Source: Lethocerus indicus (Eukaryota > Arthropoda > Insecta > Hemiptera > Belostomatidae). From it: a DNA stretch of 64,000 bases. The notes under the pieces were generated by a model. It saw only the letters and a program-made list of their open reading frames with translations. It did not search any database and was not told the DNA's origin. The position numbers and the translations under genes are program-made. The stretch is from the NCBI GenBank assembly GCA_019843655.1, contig JACDQD010000004.1, positions 24,749,872 to 24,813,871 of the forward strand, written 5' to 3'. How positions within the stretch are numbered: position 1 is the first letter of the stretch; each line of letters begins with the position of its first letter. Of this stretch, positions 63,266-64,000 are shown piece by piece.

Positions 63266-64000
63266 GTGACGCTCGGCAAACTGCCTTCATTTTCACAATT
63301 GGGAAGTGTACTGTATACGAAGCGTGAAAAGTGGTTGATTTGAAAACGTGATTTTGAAGGCCTGTAGTATGTTCATAATTTATAATTCCAGTAATGAGAT
63401 ACGGAATCGCTCTTCGATTACGTGGGCTGATCGCTCCTGACTACATTGTGCGTTAATAATGATTACCTAATTAAATTACTGAAGTGGACAATTCGATTTT
63501 AATAGGTTCGGACTGTGTCATGCTGGATTTATAACTATAAACCTGTCTATTTATTTTACGTCGATTTTATTTTAAAAAGTCTATACTGTTCGTAACTCCA
63601 ATAATAGATGTGTACTTGCGTTGACCGACCAAAGTCCAAACGATTAAAAGCGACCAGAGCTATACTCGGAATTATCAAATTATTTCTAGTAGGGGAAGCA
63701 GAATGTGGAAGTGCGGGGGCTAACCCCTTTCCATGGGAGGCCCAACAGGAAGGTCTGTCCAAAATAATTGAGTTATAGAGCCTCGGAGTATAACTAAATG
63801 TTTACCTTGGAGCAAAATAATTCCTTTTATAATCAGGAATCGATGAACCGAAAATTGGACTCAATTTAACCTTATGCATTATTGACGTAGCCGTGCAAGT
63901 ACCCGACTGTAGTAATAAAAGAAATTTTATGCCAGTCATATAGTGAGGTACGTGTTTACCGGCAGTATTATCGCTCCTTCTATTTTCCACCTCTTCTCGC
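63266..64000. other. Intergenic or intronic DNA at the right edge
   Basis: No feature recognised; composition intermediate, with scattered CpG. Confidence 0.5.

Noticed and set aside
1..64000. CRISPR array, operon or other prokaryotic system
   Set aside because: Spliced genes, microsatellites and animal protein families show nuclear eukaryotic DNA; the only regular array is the contiguous 70-bp minisatellite, which has no spacers.

Overview
The window is eukaryotic nuclear DNA from an arthropod, most likely an insect. The genes are AT-rich and split by many short GT-AG introns. Five conserved animal genes and one insect hemolymph-protein family gene (27 kDa glycoprotein / DUF1397) can be read. 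The species cannot be fixed from sequence alone. Gene models below were built by hand from open frames, splice sites, phase matching and protein motifs, with no database search.

Layout. (1) 560-3514 (+): 3' part of a kraken/SERHL-type serine hydrolase whose first exon lies left of the window. (2) 7097-10860 (-): RacGAP1/tumbleweed (coiled coil, C1 zinc finger, RhoGAP domain), tail-to-tail with gene 1 and head-to-head with (3) 11911-13240 (+): TMEM107, a four-pass ciliary transition-zone protein. (4) 24687-29850 (+): an 11-exon SLC2/GLUT sugar transporter of about 516 residues. (5) 45845-50043 (+): a secreted DUF1397 protein of 301 residues with an added hydrophobic, GPI-signal-like tail. (6) 54432-61099 (-): bin3/MEPCE, the 7SK snRNA methylphosphate capping enzyme. 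It is complete apart from an apparent one-base frameshift in coding exon 2, and it carries a long disordered C-terminal extension.

Between these genes lie two large stretches without recognisable genes, about 13.3-24.6 kb and 31.4-45.5 kb. They differ sharply in base composition from the transcribed blocks: they are rich in CpG, while the gene blocks are AT-rich and almost free of CpG. The change-overs fall near gene boundaries or inside first introns, as expected if gene bodies are CpG-methylated in the germ line.

Repeats include five long (AT)n tracts, a 70-bp minisatellite of about nine units at 52.0-52.65 kb, and three diverged copies of a short tRNA-like interspersed element (in a kraken intron, at the 3' end of RacGAP1, and in a bin3 intron). 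No tRNA, rRNA, CRISPR or intact transposon was found. The genes do not form one pathway. The RacGAP1/TMEM107 pair probably shares a promoter region. The least explained items are the repeat family, the GPI-like DUF1397 protein, the 70-bp satellite and a possible GC-rich exon at 63.1 kb.
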